From positions 1,116,001-1,180,000 of the forward strand of contig CM074761.1 in NCBI GenBank assembly GCA_037355855.1: a DNA stretch of 64,000 nucleotides, read 5' to 3'. The DNA comes from Pseudo-nitzschia pungens (lineage: Eukaryota > Bacillariophyta > Bacillariophyceae > Bacillariales > Bacillariaceae). A program made the translations under genes and the position numbers. The notes under the pieces were generated by a model. The model saw only the letters and a program-made list of their open reading frames with translations, was not told where the DNA came from and ran no database searches. Shown here piece after piece: positions 10,341-20,242 of this stretch (within the stretch, counting starts at the first letter, position 1; every line of letters begins with the position of its first letter).

Positions 10341-12290
10341 AGGTCACGGCCGGTCCCGTAATCGGAACGGCAATTCCTTTTCGGAGATAGGACATTTGGA
10401 CCGCGCCGATTGCGCGGGATCTCGCCCACCGGAATCGCGGATCGAACGGTTCGGGCACGGCCATCGCGCCGCTCCCGGAGTCGGAACGGCGGTTCCCTTT
10501 TTTCGCATCGATGCTTCTCGGAACAACGGACCGTGATTCGCAGGATAGATGTCCCCGAAACAGCGGCGAAGTCACAGATATATATATTCAAACCGCGCTG
10601 CTCCTTTGTTGTCGACTGGAGGAACAGGCAGCTTCTGATTCGTAGATCGCGTATCTCAAAACGCGCTGTTCTCGAACGACGTTCCGTTGTTCGTAGGTGG
10701 ATGCAAACTTCTTGGACTATTCCGATAGTCTTCGACGGAGCTCTCGTCTGTTGCAGATAATATATCCAACTCGCGCTGCTCCCTTATAGTCAGTGAAGAA
10801 ACAGCAGCTCCTGATTCGGACATGATTATAATGTTCTAACCACACCGGTTGTATAGGAGCTTGTTCGTCGCATTAGCCGTTGATTCAAAGCACTCCTGCA
10901 CTCGTTCGATCGGTTCGTTGAAACAGTGGAACCATTCCAATAGTCTTCGTGAAATCGCGTGTCACTTCACATCGATCAGTCGGCGGAATACCGAACAATG
11001 CTGCTCCTATAATAGCCTTGGGACAGCAGTTCGTGACTCGTAGATCCTATATTCAAAACACACCGTTCCTGTAATTGGGCGACCGGATCGTTCTATTGCC
11101 TGTCCCCGGAACAGCAGTTCTGTGTTCGTAGTATCGAATAGGCAATTTCGATGTCAGTCTCTTGGCTGGACTGATAGCTCCTCGATCGAAGATAATACTT
11201 GACTCGGTGCTCTCGCTCGTAAATAGTGTTCTGGTGCTTGTTGCTTCTTTTGGCTCTGTTACACTCGTAACATGACGGCTCAGTAACATGACGGCTCAGT
11301 AACACGGACACTCGAATTTCGGGCAGCGTCGCTTGTCTGCATTCGTGATCGTAACAGGGAGAGCGTGTCCCCGTAATCCGAGCACCGTTGCTTGTTTATG
11401 AATAGGACGTGTCCGTAACGGAGCAGTTTCCGACTGCAATATATAGCGTTCGACTCATACGTCTCTTATATTAAAACACAGCTCAGTACAAGGCTGTGTT
11501 TCATCCTGTTGGCGTTCTGCCTGCAACAGGGGCAGCATGTCCCCGTGATTGGATCGCCGTCATTCTCTCTTGCTTCAAAATCTGTTTAATGAAGCCTGCT
11601 GCTGGCGTTCCACTCAGTAACAGGGGCAGCATGTCCCCGTCTACTTGGTTCGCTTGCTGCGGCTCCATTCCACAGGAGCGCTTGCATCCTTTGCAATAGC
11701 TCCCTGTTCCACGCAACTCTGTGGCGCTTCTATTGTTTCCGCCTAGTGCTAGCAAACCAACTGTAACAGCACAGCATGTGCCCGTAACTGGAGCATAACC
11801 GAGTCCCCGCAGTACTTGAGCGTCTCGTTGCTTGTATCTAGGAATCGTTCGTAATACTCAGCGTTCAACCTGCACATACACGTAACAGTTCAGCGTTCGG
11901 TCCAATCGCAAAATAAGGCGTGTCGCAACAGTGCAGTTTCTGGAGAAGTCCTAAGCATGCTAACTGTAACAGGGACCAGTATCCCCGTAAGCAGAGCATC
12001 GTTGCTTCGTTGTAGTACTTCAATGTCTCGACAGTACGGTCCCCAAAGATCTACTACCCTAGCGTCTCAATCATTACGGTCCCCTAGGATCGGAGCACCA
12101 CTGCTCTGGTTGCTTGTAATACTTAGCGTTTGGCTCGTACGTCGCTTTGTCGTGTAGCATTTGCTCTATAACATTTGGTCCGTACAACGCTTTTGCGACT
12201 GTAGTAGGACAGATTTCGTTCAAGTCAAAGCGTGCTAACTGTAACATGGACGACGTGTCCCCGTAATCAGAGCACTGTCGACGTTTGGTT
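10340..12290. repeat. Cluster of short diverged GGGGCAGCATGTCCCC repeats
   Basis: At least ten diverged copies of a short motif occur here, roughly GTAACAGGGGCAGCATGTCCCCGTAAT followed by a variable GAGCACCGTTGCTTG tail. The core GGGG...CCCC is an inverted repeat that could form a hairpin. Near-perfect cores are at 11529-11544 and 11623-11638. Weaker copies lie near 11090, 11350, 11770, 11970 and 12240. Upstream copies (about 10360-11060) keep a related CTGCTCC...GGAACAGCAG pattern. There are no open frames and no terminal repeats, so it is not an obvious transposon. A related cluster sits at about 34.8-35.7 kb. Confidence 0.55.
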
Positions 12291-12829
12291 CAATTGCGCG
12301 CAGCAACTGTCTCATCTTGGTTCTTGGTGACAGTATGAGCTCTGGTGCGTTTGCTTCGTTTTGGTCTTCTCGTGCAAGTGGACTCCCCTCAAAAGGTTGG
12401 GTGTCGGCTCCATCTAGTGGTTCATCTGACAATCCAAGCCGTGTTGCACGCTTTTGCATCTATTGATACACACACACACACACACGCACACACTCTGCAG
12501 CATTGTCGTTACTTGCGTTAAAATTCTTTTATTTATATGAAGGGATAGCACTTTGCGATAAATTTAAAGAATTACAGTATACATTATCGACGAAAAAAAG
12601 AAGCCAGGATACTTAGTCGTCTACAATCTTTCTTTCTCTTCTTACGAACAACAGTTCGTTTTGATCTCATCCAACTCGGAATTGGTCGCTATTTCTTTAC
12701 ATGCAGGTAATACAATCTTGTAGAAACCACAACCATGGTCCTTCTTCCCATTTCAATGTATTATCCCATCGAACAACATGAATAATCGAGGGACAAGCGC
12801 GTCCCTACCAATAGACATCGTAGTTGCAA
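12291..12829. other. Intergenic region with a CA microsatellite
   Basis: No gene seen. A CA dinucleotide repeat lies at about 12467-12492. The rest is AT-rich and probably includes the 3' untranslated region of the minus-strand zinc-finger gene. Confidence 0.6.
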
Positions 12830-13369
12830 TTACATGACGACACAGCAGGGGCATTCCGCCGGTGTGGTGGTATTGAACGTCGAACAATTAGCGCATCTCC
12901 AAGATGTTGATCCCTGTGGCAAGTCGTACGGCTACCCATCCATATATATCGTTGGATACGAAAAATTAAAACGATGGCAGTCGATCCGAAGCCCAAAGGA
13001 AGAGAGAAAGAAACAGCAGAAAATGCATGAGGGACGATGGCGCGGGACTCATTCACGCAGTCGGAAAGCGTAGGCACCAAAAGGACAAAGGCACGAAAAC
13101 GATTCGATTCGATTCGATTCGATCCAAGTGCGGAACACATCAAAAGGGCGGCTTTGACACGGCCAACACCGGTGTTCGGACCCGAGAACAAGCTCCAACG
13201 AGGTAGTCAGTTCAAACCAATTTTCCAGGGAACGTACCGCACGGCATTTTTCGCAGTAGAATCGGCTGTGACCCGGTGGGATCGGGGGCCCGTTGTCCGG
13301 GGCCGGGGTTGCCTCCACGACGAGGTCGGGATCGTACTTTTCGTCTTTGTAGTTTTTGGACTCGGTCAT
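12830..13369 (-). CDS. 77-residue LSD1-type zinc-finger protein with a C-terminal CaaX box
   Basis: Exon 1 (13369-13238) and exon 2 (12931-12830) join across a 306-nt GT-AG intron, in phase 0. They give a 77-residue protein, so the gene is missed by simple open-frame calling. The N-terminal 32 residues are acidic and proline-rich (PDNGPPIPPGHSRF). They are followed by one zinc finger, CEKCRAPYDLPQGSTSWRC with ANC completing the second pair. This fits the LSD1-type pattern CxxCR...P.G....RCxxC. The last four residues are CVVM within CPCCVVM. This has the form of a CaaX prenylation signal (methionine at X suggests farnesyl), with neighbouring cysteines that could be palmitoylated. I infer a membrane-tethered, probably protein-binding, finger protein. 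The intron contains a short GATTC repeat. Splice sites and motif agree well. Confidence 0.75.
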
Positions 13370-13508
13370 TCTAGTTCTTGTGTTTCTGTTATCTAATTTG
13401 TGGTTCTGCTTTACTCAAAAGGCCTCTGGCACTTTTCTTTTGCTTTTGAGAGTACAGTTTAAGAATCCAGGTATTTCCGTACAACGCCTTCTGCGGTTGG
13501 AGTGAATA

Positions 13509-14124
13509 ATGAATCGTTCGAAGGCAGCGGAGGTGGAGGGCACCAAGAACTCTTCCGCTATCAGTTGGGGTTGTTTGTTTGGTCGTGTGAAAGATACGTG
13601 AAGAACCCTCTATCAGATTTCAATGTCAAGGAAAAAACTGCGCAGATTAGTGAGAAATTGGCTTTGGTCTTACTGACTCACTCGACTCACTTCTTTCTGG
13701 AGGGATTGATTCATGCACTCCAGTGCGTAAGTATGTTCATATTCTTAGAACATACCGTACGGCTACATAGCTTGCTTGAACGATAATTTATGTGAATGAA
13801 TAATCTCAAAAAGGACTAATTTGATTCGTGCGGGACTGAACGATTCCTACTTACGGATTGGTACGGTAACCTTACCGTTACATGTACCACATACCGTACG
13901 TACGTACTTGTACGACCTGTTTTGTGAACGAGTTGTCTACCGGTAAACCTTATTGTGCGTGAGAATGAATGACTTCGTCTTGCTCCCATTTCCTACCGTA
14001 AGCCTTACGGTAATACTCGTTCCTGCTTGTGTTCTGAGTAAGGTTACTTGTAAGTGTAATCTTGGTTGTTCGTTTGACAAACCTTTTGACCTTTCAGGCA
14101 CCTGTCACGTGTGTCAATTGTTGA
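13509..14124 (+). CDS. Possible small two-exon gene, function unknown
   Basis: A frame from ATG 13509 (MNRSKAAEVEGTKNSSAISW...GRVKD) continues, after a one-base deletion-type shift near 13602, into VKNPLSDFNVKEKTAQISEK and an amphipathic segment HSTHFFLEGLIHALQ. It then meets a good donor GTAAGT at 13737. A possible acceptor TTTCAG ends at 14097, after which APVTCVNC and a stop follow. The product would be about 85 residues with no family I know. The proposed intron contains the GTAC/CCTTAC-rich cluster that precedes the next gene. It could equally be non-coding upstream sequence of the dehydrogenase gene. Confidence 0.3.
13855..14075. promoter_or_regulatory. CCTTACCG/GTAAGG/GTAC cluster upstream of the dehydrogenase gene
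   Basis: This block contains GGTAACCTTACCG, TACCGTACGTACGTACTTGTACG, TACCGTAAGCCTTACGGTAA and GTAAGGTTAC within about 200 bp. It ends about 125 bp before the ATG at 14199. Similar blocks precede the starts at 8407, 39947, 55335 and 62801. The repeated position suggests a promoter-associated element, but no factor is known to me. Confidence 0.4.
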
Positions 14125-14198
14125 ATTGAATACGAAGTAGAAGTAGTTTCACGAGAGAGTGATCGAGGCATAGCGAGCGACATCTTGGCCCTTCCACC

Positions 14199-15938
14199 AT
14201 GTGTCGTTGTGAGAGAAAAGTCGGGGGTAGACTCAATATCCTCGTAGCCATCGCAGTGGCGATCATCGCGATTGCGACCACAGGAGCACGAACCATGAAA
14301 ACTGTTCGTTCATCCAAGACTTGGGACGATACGGTGCTGAAGGACTTAGCGCGATCTTATAGCCAAAGGGTGTTCCTCCGACGAAGAGAGATGTCGGTTG
14401 CATCGAATACCACGGCGACAATCACGACCACGGATTCCTGGAACGAAACTGCTGCCAAACCTCTCAATGGCATCGTCGTGTTGGTAACAGGCTCCACCAG
14501 CGGAATCGGCCGTTCTTTGGTTCGATGGGCCTTCCAACAGGGCGCGAGTGTCGTGGCCATGGCTCGATCCAGGCACAAACTCGAAACGTTGAGGGAAGAA
14601 CTACGCGTAGCGGAATTGCAAAAACGAGAAGTTGAGGTTGAGCAGCTATCGGAGTGGTCGGAGGGCCAAAATTCGCAACAACCCAACCACGCTGGAAACG
14701 ACGACAAGGGTCAGGAGGCAAACCGCTTTTTTCCGATCGTGGCCGATATGTCCGACTTGAATTCCGTTTCGATCGCTGTTGATGTCATCAAGAGGGATTT
14801 ATCTCGGGCGGCAATAAACAAAATCGACATTGTCGTTTGCAATGCTGGGATTTGGCTTTCTCCCGACAGTGCTGCCATCCCTTCTACAGAGCAAGGGTAC
14901 GAATTAACATTCGGAGTGAACTACCTCTCCCACGTGTTGTTGACGGAAAAGTTGATGCACACGCGTATCACAGACACTGACTTTTATAATGGCACTGCAT
15001 TTGGTAGCGACAGCGACTTTATCTTATCACCGATCACCTCACGGATCGTCCAGGTGTTCTCGACTTACCACATGGGTGTCGATGGGAAAACTCTGGCACC
15101 GGAACTGGAGGGCGAAAGCGAGAAAAGAGACCTAGGAGGTCTTGCCTACGGAAGGGAACGCACCAATGCTTCTCCCATTGCCAGCCGCGTTTCCAATCCT
15201 CAACGCACCGGCAACGCTGGATTCTTTCTGAACTTTCTGCAACACTGGTTTCGAGGCCGACGCCAATATTCCACCAGCAAGCTAGCACAGTTGCTTCATG
15301 CGAGAATATCGAACAGGATTTATGTGAGCCATTATGGTGGCGAAAACAAAATCGACCCTCGCGGGGAAAAACGGGTCTACGTGCCGTTCGTTTCGGCTTG
15401 TCCTGGTTGGGTCGGAACACATATACTGCGTTCAATGATTGACCACGAATCGTGGATGGAACGCCTTTTCCACACACTTGCGTACGACGTCAATGGGTAC
15501 GGACTATCGAGTATATTGAAAGCAATGTTTGTTCCTCTCACGGATCTATGCGGCGAGAACAGCGGCGCGAACGATGTCGCTGCTTCCCGCGAACGGGATG
15601 ATTTCTTTCCGAATTTCGGTGGATTGCTCGCATGGTCGGGATACGCTACCGACCAATTCCTGGTCCAAATCGAATATTTATCTAGCACGTTGCTTGGAGA
15701 AACACACTTCGGACTGATTCTGGCATACTTCCGGGACATTGTTATGTATGCGGCTTCGTCTTTTGGGATGTTGCTACAACCACTTTTTACAACAACGGAC
15801 GTCCAATCCAGCAACACATATGATCACACAACTGCAGAAAACTTATTTACGTACAGGAGCTCGGACGCAAGCTACAATCGGACGCTGCAACATACGTTAC
15901 ACAAATGGAGTGTCGATGCGATCGGTGACTTTCTTTAG
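14199..15938 (+). CDS. Short-chain dehydrogenase/reductase, membrane-anchored
   Basis: One uninterrupted exon of 579 residues. It begins at ATG 14199 in a good start context (CCACCATG) and follows with a hydrophobic anchor (ILVAIAVAIIAIATTGA), so the enzyme is probably tethered to the endoplasmic reticulum or another membrane. The Rossmann NAD(P)-binding motif is VLVTGSTSGIGRS near residue 95. A conserved NAG occurs in DIVVCNAGIWLS, and the catalytic pair is in RQYSTSKLAQ (YxxxK). These mark a classical SDR of the retinol-dehydrogenase/WWOX type that oxidises or reduces alcohol and carbonyl groups on lipophilic substrates. It is longer than the usual 300-350 residues because of polar insertions and a C-terminal extension of more than 100 residues. 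Substrate unknown. Confidence 0.85.
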   Translation: MCRCERKVGGRLNILVAIAVAIIAIATTGARTMKTVRSSKTWDDTVLKDLARSYSQRVFLRRREMSVASNTTATITTTDSWNETAAKPLNGIVVLVTGSTSGIGRSLVRWAFQQGASVVAMARSRHKLETLREELRVAELQKREVEVEQLSEWSEGQNSQQPNHAGNDDKGQEANRFFPIVADMSDLNSVSIAVDVIKRDLSRAAINKIDIVVCNAGIWLSPDSAAIPSTEQGYELTFGVNYLSHVLLTEKLMHTRITDTDFYNGTAFGSDSDFILSPITSRIVQVFSTYHMGVDGKTLAPELEGESEKRDLGGLAYGRERTNASPIASRVSNPQRTGNAGFFLNFLQHWFRGRRQYSTSKLAQLLHARISNRIYVSHYGGENKIDPRGEKRVYVPFVSACPGWVGTHILRSMIDHESWMERLFHTLAYDVNGYGLSSILKAMFVPLTDLCGENSGANDVAASRERDDFFPNFGGLLAWSGYATDQFLVQIEYLSSTLLGETHFGLILAYFRDIVMYAASSFGMLLQPLFTTTDVQSSNTYDHTTAENLFTYRSSDASYNRTLQHTLHKWSVDAIGDFL

Positions 15939-16278
15939 CACGAACAAGCTACCCTCGAGAATGCATGGCTAAAATAAATCGAACTGTAGGACTTATTCTT
16001 TTTTTCTTATTATAAACAATACTGAATATGTAGGTGTAAAATACATGTCGACTCACAGTTATCACTAGTTCAGCAATAATTCCATTAATGGACGGAATCA
16101 GCATAATTTCTCGCATACCGTCCAACCACATACTGTCGTAACTCTATGGGAAAGGGAGTTGAAGCGCAGCATAATTTTATCGCCATCAGGGGTTGCGAAC
16201 GCCACCGTCGCACTATCAATTTCCTGATCCTCGACCTTAATCAGAGCCGAGAATCCCATAGTGTCCACTTTTTTTAAC
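15939..16278. other. Short intergenic region between convergent genes
   Basis: About 340 bp between the dehydrogenase stop and the GPCR stop on the other strand. It is AT-rich with AATAAA-like words, as expected for two 3' ends. No gene seen. Confidence 0.6.
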
Positions 16279-18155
16279 CTAGCTCGCACTCCCAACGCTG
16301 CGTACGGCGTCATTGTTGTCTTCACTTCGTGCTATATCCATTTTATCGACAGGTTCACTCTCACCTGCTTTCGTCTTCTCTTGGCTGTCCTGGCTTAGTT
16401 TTGTTTCCCAAGCTATTCCTTTCCCGTTTTCGCTTTGGCCATTGCTTCCCACCGAACCGTACAGTTCTTCGTTCTCCCCATCGTCAAAATTGTCTGACAT
16501 AGAGTTGTCATCTTCACTCAGAGCTCGTCGATCTTCCAATGCGAATCCGACAAACCGTACTTTTGACTGTGATGACTGAAGTCGTCTGCTGCTTGCTGTT
16601 AGATGTGAATTACTATTTTCTAAATCAGTGTCAGTTTGTTGTGTTGAACTGTTTGCCATCTTCAAGTTGGTCGTATCGTTGGTCGTATCGTTGGTCGGTT
16701 CATTGGTGCTGCTGATACCAGAGACACGAAGAATGTCACTACCACAGGAATCCTGCAACCTATTATTCTCAGATTTCTTTTTCTTTCGGTCCTTAATCAT
16801 TTGGATGAATCGTGGTCGAATGTATACGACAAAATTGAAAAAGCCTTGACTAGGCGTAAGAATTACTGTGCGGGAAATAGATGATTGCCAAAAACATTGC
16901 CATTGCACAAAGGCAGTTGTTAGTATTGACGTTACCTAGAGCAAAACATAAAACCGACTGAAAAACAATGCATGATCCTATTTTCCAGCAAGAAATCACC
17001 AGTGACAATCTCCAAAATAATCTTACCGAACAACAAAACAACCCAACCTTTAGGCTTTCTCCCGACCAATTGCACCACCCGAGTGATTGTTCCGAACAAC
17101 CAGGTTGAGATGAAGGTAGCTCCATACAATAACCCTTGCTTGGCCACGGCACGCGAACGTTGGTATCGTTTCCTCTGCCGGTGTTCGTTAATATCTACTC
17201 CCGTAGTCACTTTAGCGATAAAAACTGATCGTCGACTTTGTTTTTCTTTGGTAGTTTTACCAATGGAAGCCTGCAGTCGGCCGGCAGGCTGTTGGCCGGC
17301 AGCCTGCATTCGGGCGGAGGCCGCATCCTGATAAGTTCGAGTGTAGCTATCCATTTTCTTTTCCAAAGCTCTGACATAGAGAAATACCAGAAACATAAAA
17401 ACGCACACCAAAAAGATCATAATCCACAGCGGAATGTAATAAAACACGAAGCGGATGATGTTGGCGTTTTCTCCACGTATGCAATCCAAATCATCCTCAA
17501 TATCACAGTTGAGGGGATATGCATTGATCCAACACCAGACTATTGAATTGTTGTATAGTCCCATAAACAATCCTGAGATCGCAGTTCCAAGTCCCCAACC
17601 AATGGATACGAAGTGACCAATGTATTCGACCCTTTTTTTGAAATCAGATTCCTTCCACTCCTTCCTGATTGTTAGAAAGTAATACAGCGCCAAAAGTGCG
17701 TTGTAGAATGGAGTGATGATCCCAAGTTGAATGAAAAATGCTTGGGCTGTACAGGTTTGCCTGGTGCCAATGTTTCCATATAAAATTGGATCGTCCACCG
17801 GGTTTGCGTCTTTCGGGATCGGCCAGGTAGTGCAAAACCATGCCATGGAAGTCATCAGATCAGATAATGACATGGTTAGCATCAAACGGTAGTATGCAGA
17901 ATTATTCAAATTCTTTCGCACCACTCTTCTAGAAGTTGCCTCATTGTGCCGGCCGCTACTACCGAAGGAGTTCGAAAATTTGCTGCCTGTCTGTAACGTT
18001 AAAGCGCCTTCGCCACGATTTTTCCAGCTTTTCATAGGTGAAACCTCAAAATGGGATTTGAGAACATCATAGACAATGAATCCGCTTCCGCAAACGGAAA
18101 GAAACGCCGAAAATTTCGGAAGTATCGCCCTCGCTTTCTGCATCGCCTCCGACAT
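16279..18155 (-). CDS. Seven-helix receptor of the cAMP-receptor-like (class E type) GPCR group
   Basis: ATG 18155 opens a protein of about 600 residues with seven hydrophobic segments, among them FSAFLSVCGSGFIVYDVL, YYRLMLTMSLSDLMTSMAW, AFFIQLGIITPFYNALLALY, YIPLWIMIFLVCVFMFLVF, and LCAMAMFLAIIYF followed by SQGFFNFVVYIRPRF. The last pairing, with QGFFN leading to a VY.RPR end, is typical of the large diatom family related to Dictyostelium cAMP receptors. A 91-nt intron (16936-17026, GT-AG) joins LLFG to NVNTNNC. A single +1 shift near 16856 is needed between FPHSNSY and SQGFFN. The long cytoplasmic tail is serine-rich and acidic and probably phosphorylated. The third cytoplasmic loop is basic. 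Ligand unknown. Confidence 0.75.
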
Positions 18156-19233
18156 TTTTTCTACTTCTCACTTCCGATAAATTTTTGACAACGACGTATT
18201 AATTTTACGTTCTGCCTGCGCTTTTGCAGAATCAATGGTGTTTCCGACTTCGAATCAGTTGATTTTCAATTACAATACCTCGTAATTTACAAACGCGGTT
18301 CTTGAGCAAACTTTTGCAATCGATCCCCGGCTCGAGCTGATCCTGTAAGATATGGTTAGCAGTCGCTGTTTGCGGCACACACACTTTTACGATCAAAGAG
18401 CGTACGATTTTGAGTAAGGTTACGGTAATTAGCCTTATTGAAAACTTTGATACAATTTCCGTAAGCACATGGAAAATGGCATACACGTTTACTCGTACCA
18501 GGCGGTATGGTACATTCCATACTCCCTGTTTGAAAAATTCGTCCAGCTCGGCAAAAACTCTTTGGGCTTCTGTCCCAGTAGAATTTCACATACCGTTCTG
18601 TATTTTTTGGAGCGTTGGGTCTTCTTTCGTCGCTAGAAAGAAATTATATATCTTCGAGCAATGAGAGAGGGCTGCAATAATTTTGAAAATTGTAACTTGA
18701 TTCCAAAAGTATAAGCATTCATTTCGATTCCTTCGCTTGGATTACAGATACAGTACTAAGTGTCGTGACACATACGAACCTATAAATTAAAACTATCGTT
18801 GTTGTACGGTATACGGTACAGGTAACCTTAACCTTACTCAAACGGGAGGTTGTCCCTTCTTCTGATTTCACCTATCTTACCTAAATCTTACCGGTAAGTT
18901 ACCAAATTGTTCTTCTCAGTAGCCTTACAAGTTAGTGGAGTTGTAAGTGATAATCCTAAAAAAAACTTCAACTTCTGTACGTGTACAGAAATGGAAGAGT
19001 GTGAGAAACCGGGGTTTGGTAAAAATAAAGATTTACTGCTTTTAATGCGTCGAGCTGGTAGGATTTCAACGCTTAGATTGATGGTAGTTCTTTTTGTTGA
19101 ATATAGATATTTTTAATAAGAAATGGCTTTATTAATTGATCGCTTTTTGAATGAATTGGCATATTTTTTCATAGAGTTTGATTTTACGGAAATAGAGGCC
19201 ATGATGGCGGGATACAACTCCACTAAGATTAAT
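18156..19233. other. Intergenic region with GTAC/GTAAGG clusters
   Basis: No convincing gene. Clusters of CCTTACTC, GTAAGGTTACGG and GGTAACCTTAACC occur near 18410-18430 and 18800-18960. Short open frames at 18410-18664 and 18907-19116 lack motifs. Confidence 0.5.
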
Positions 19234-19899
19234 GGTACCCGTGAAAAACTAAAATGAATCACGTCGGAGTGACAGATTGTTGCCTCACTATCTGACCAAA
19301 TACCTCCTCCCAGTAACGGAAACCTCCTCAACGAAAGTTACAACCTATTCGTAAACACTATAAACCGACTGTTTGCAACAACTCCTGTTGAAATCAGTGA
19401 CTTACATCCATAGCTTTGGCCCCCTGTAGTTAGTGGTTTTTTCAAAAAATGGCCAAAAATTGATCCATCATGGTAAATGTAGACACTGGTACATTTTCTA
19501 CACGGGACCATACGATCGAGTGACAGCATCTACATTTTCTACACGCCGAGTGACAGCATGTTGAACGAAAAAAACTGAATTCGAAACGAAACAAAAAAAA
19601 TGAGTTCTGTTTTTTGCTATGCGCGCAAGCCGAAAAACTATGCCGGCTCGATGCTGTCACTCGAAAACACATAATTTTCGGCCCAATTTCTGTATTCGAG
19701 AGCTTACTAAGGGAAGAATAAGCAATGTTGTTTAAAAGTGAATATAGAGCATTGTAGAGTAGAGTGTTAGCTAACAGACGATGTCTTTACTTTGAACAGA
19801 GGTGGTGTATGCAAGGAGATATTCCAAAAAGCAAAGATGCTGTCACTCGACATGATTCATTATGGTAAACGTGATTCATTATAGTTTTTCACGGGTACC
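19234..19899. mobile_element. MITE-like element with 29-bp terminal inverted repeats
   Basis: The sequence at 19234-19262 (beginning GGTACCCGTGAAAAACTA) matches the reverse complement of 19871-19899 at 28 of 29 positions. It frames a 666-bp AT-rich segment with no open frame of note. Inside, GCTGTCACTCG words and their reverse complements recur: CGAGTGACAGCATC at about 19517 and 19546, and GATGCTGTCACTCG at about 19650 and 19837. This makes a nested inverted arrangement. Size, non-coding content and near-perfect ends fit a miniature inverted-repeat transposable element. I could not find a convincing target-site duplication in the flanks (GATTAAT on the left, CCCCGAGG on the right), so the exact ends may lie slightly outside. 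Confidence 0.6.
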
Positions 19900-20242
19900 C
19901 CCCGAGGTCCAACACAGTAAAAACTAAAAACCTTACCCTAAAACGAGTCAACAAAACGCCTCACATCCATCCCTACCAAAGCTCTTGTAGTATTATCACC
20001 GTACCTTGATCTGTTTTGTTGCAGTAAGGGTTGAAGAATAAATTCTGTAGACCCACCAGATGTCAGTTCATGTCTTGTTGTCAATTAGTGCATGATACTT
20101 GAGATGCGTAACTGACATCGGCTGCTAACAGTTGGTGTTCGTGTTGTTTCTTGTTTTCTGTTTCACCAAACAGTTTCGAATTCATAGGATACATCAATGC
20201 GTTCAGAGGAGGCGCAGGGCGAAGGGTCTCTCAAAAAACCAA
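19900..20242. other. Upstream region of the SLC52-like gene
   Basis: No gene. The frame of the next gene runs open back to 20132 but without an ATG before 20243, so this part is read as 5' untranslated sequence. Confidence 0.5.

Noticed and set aside
10340..12290. CRISPR-like array
   Set aside because: Units are diverged, unevenly spaced and internally palindromic, the genome is eukaryotic, and there are no cas-like genes.
20132..20242. Upstream extension of the SLC52-like frame
   Set aside because: The frame is open but begins with TTG, not ATG; the first ATG is at 20243.
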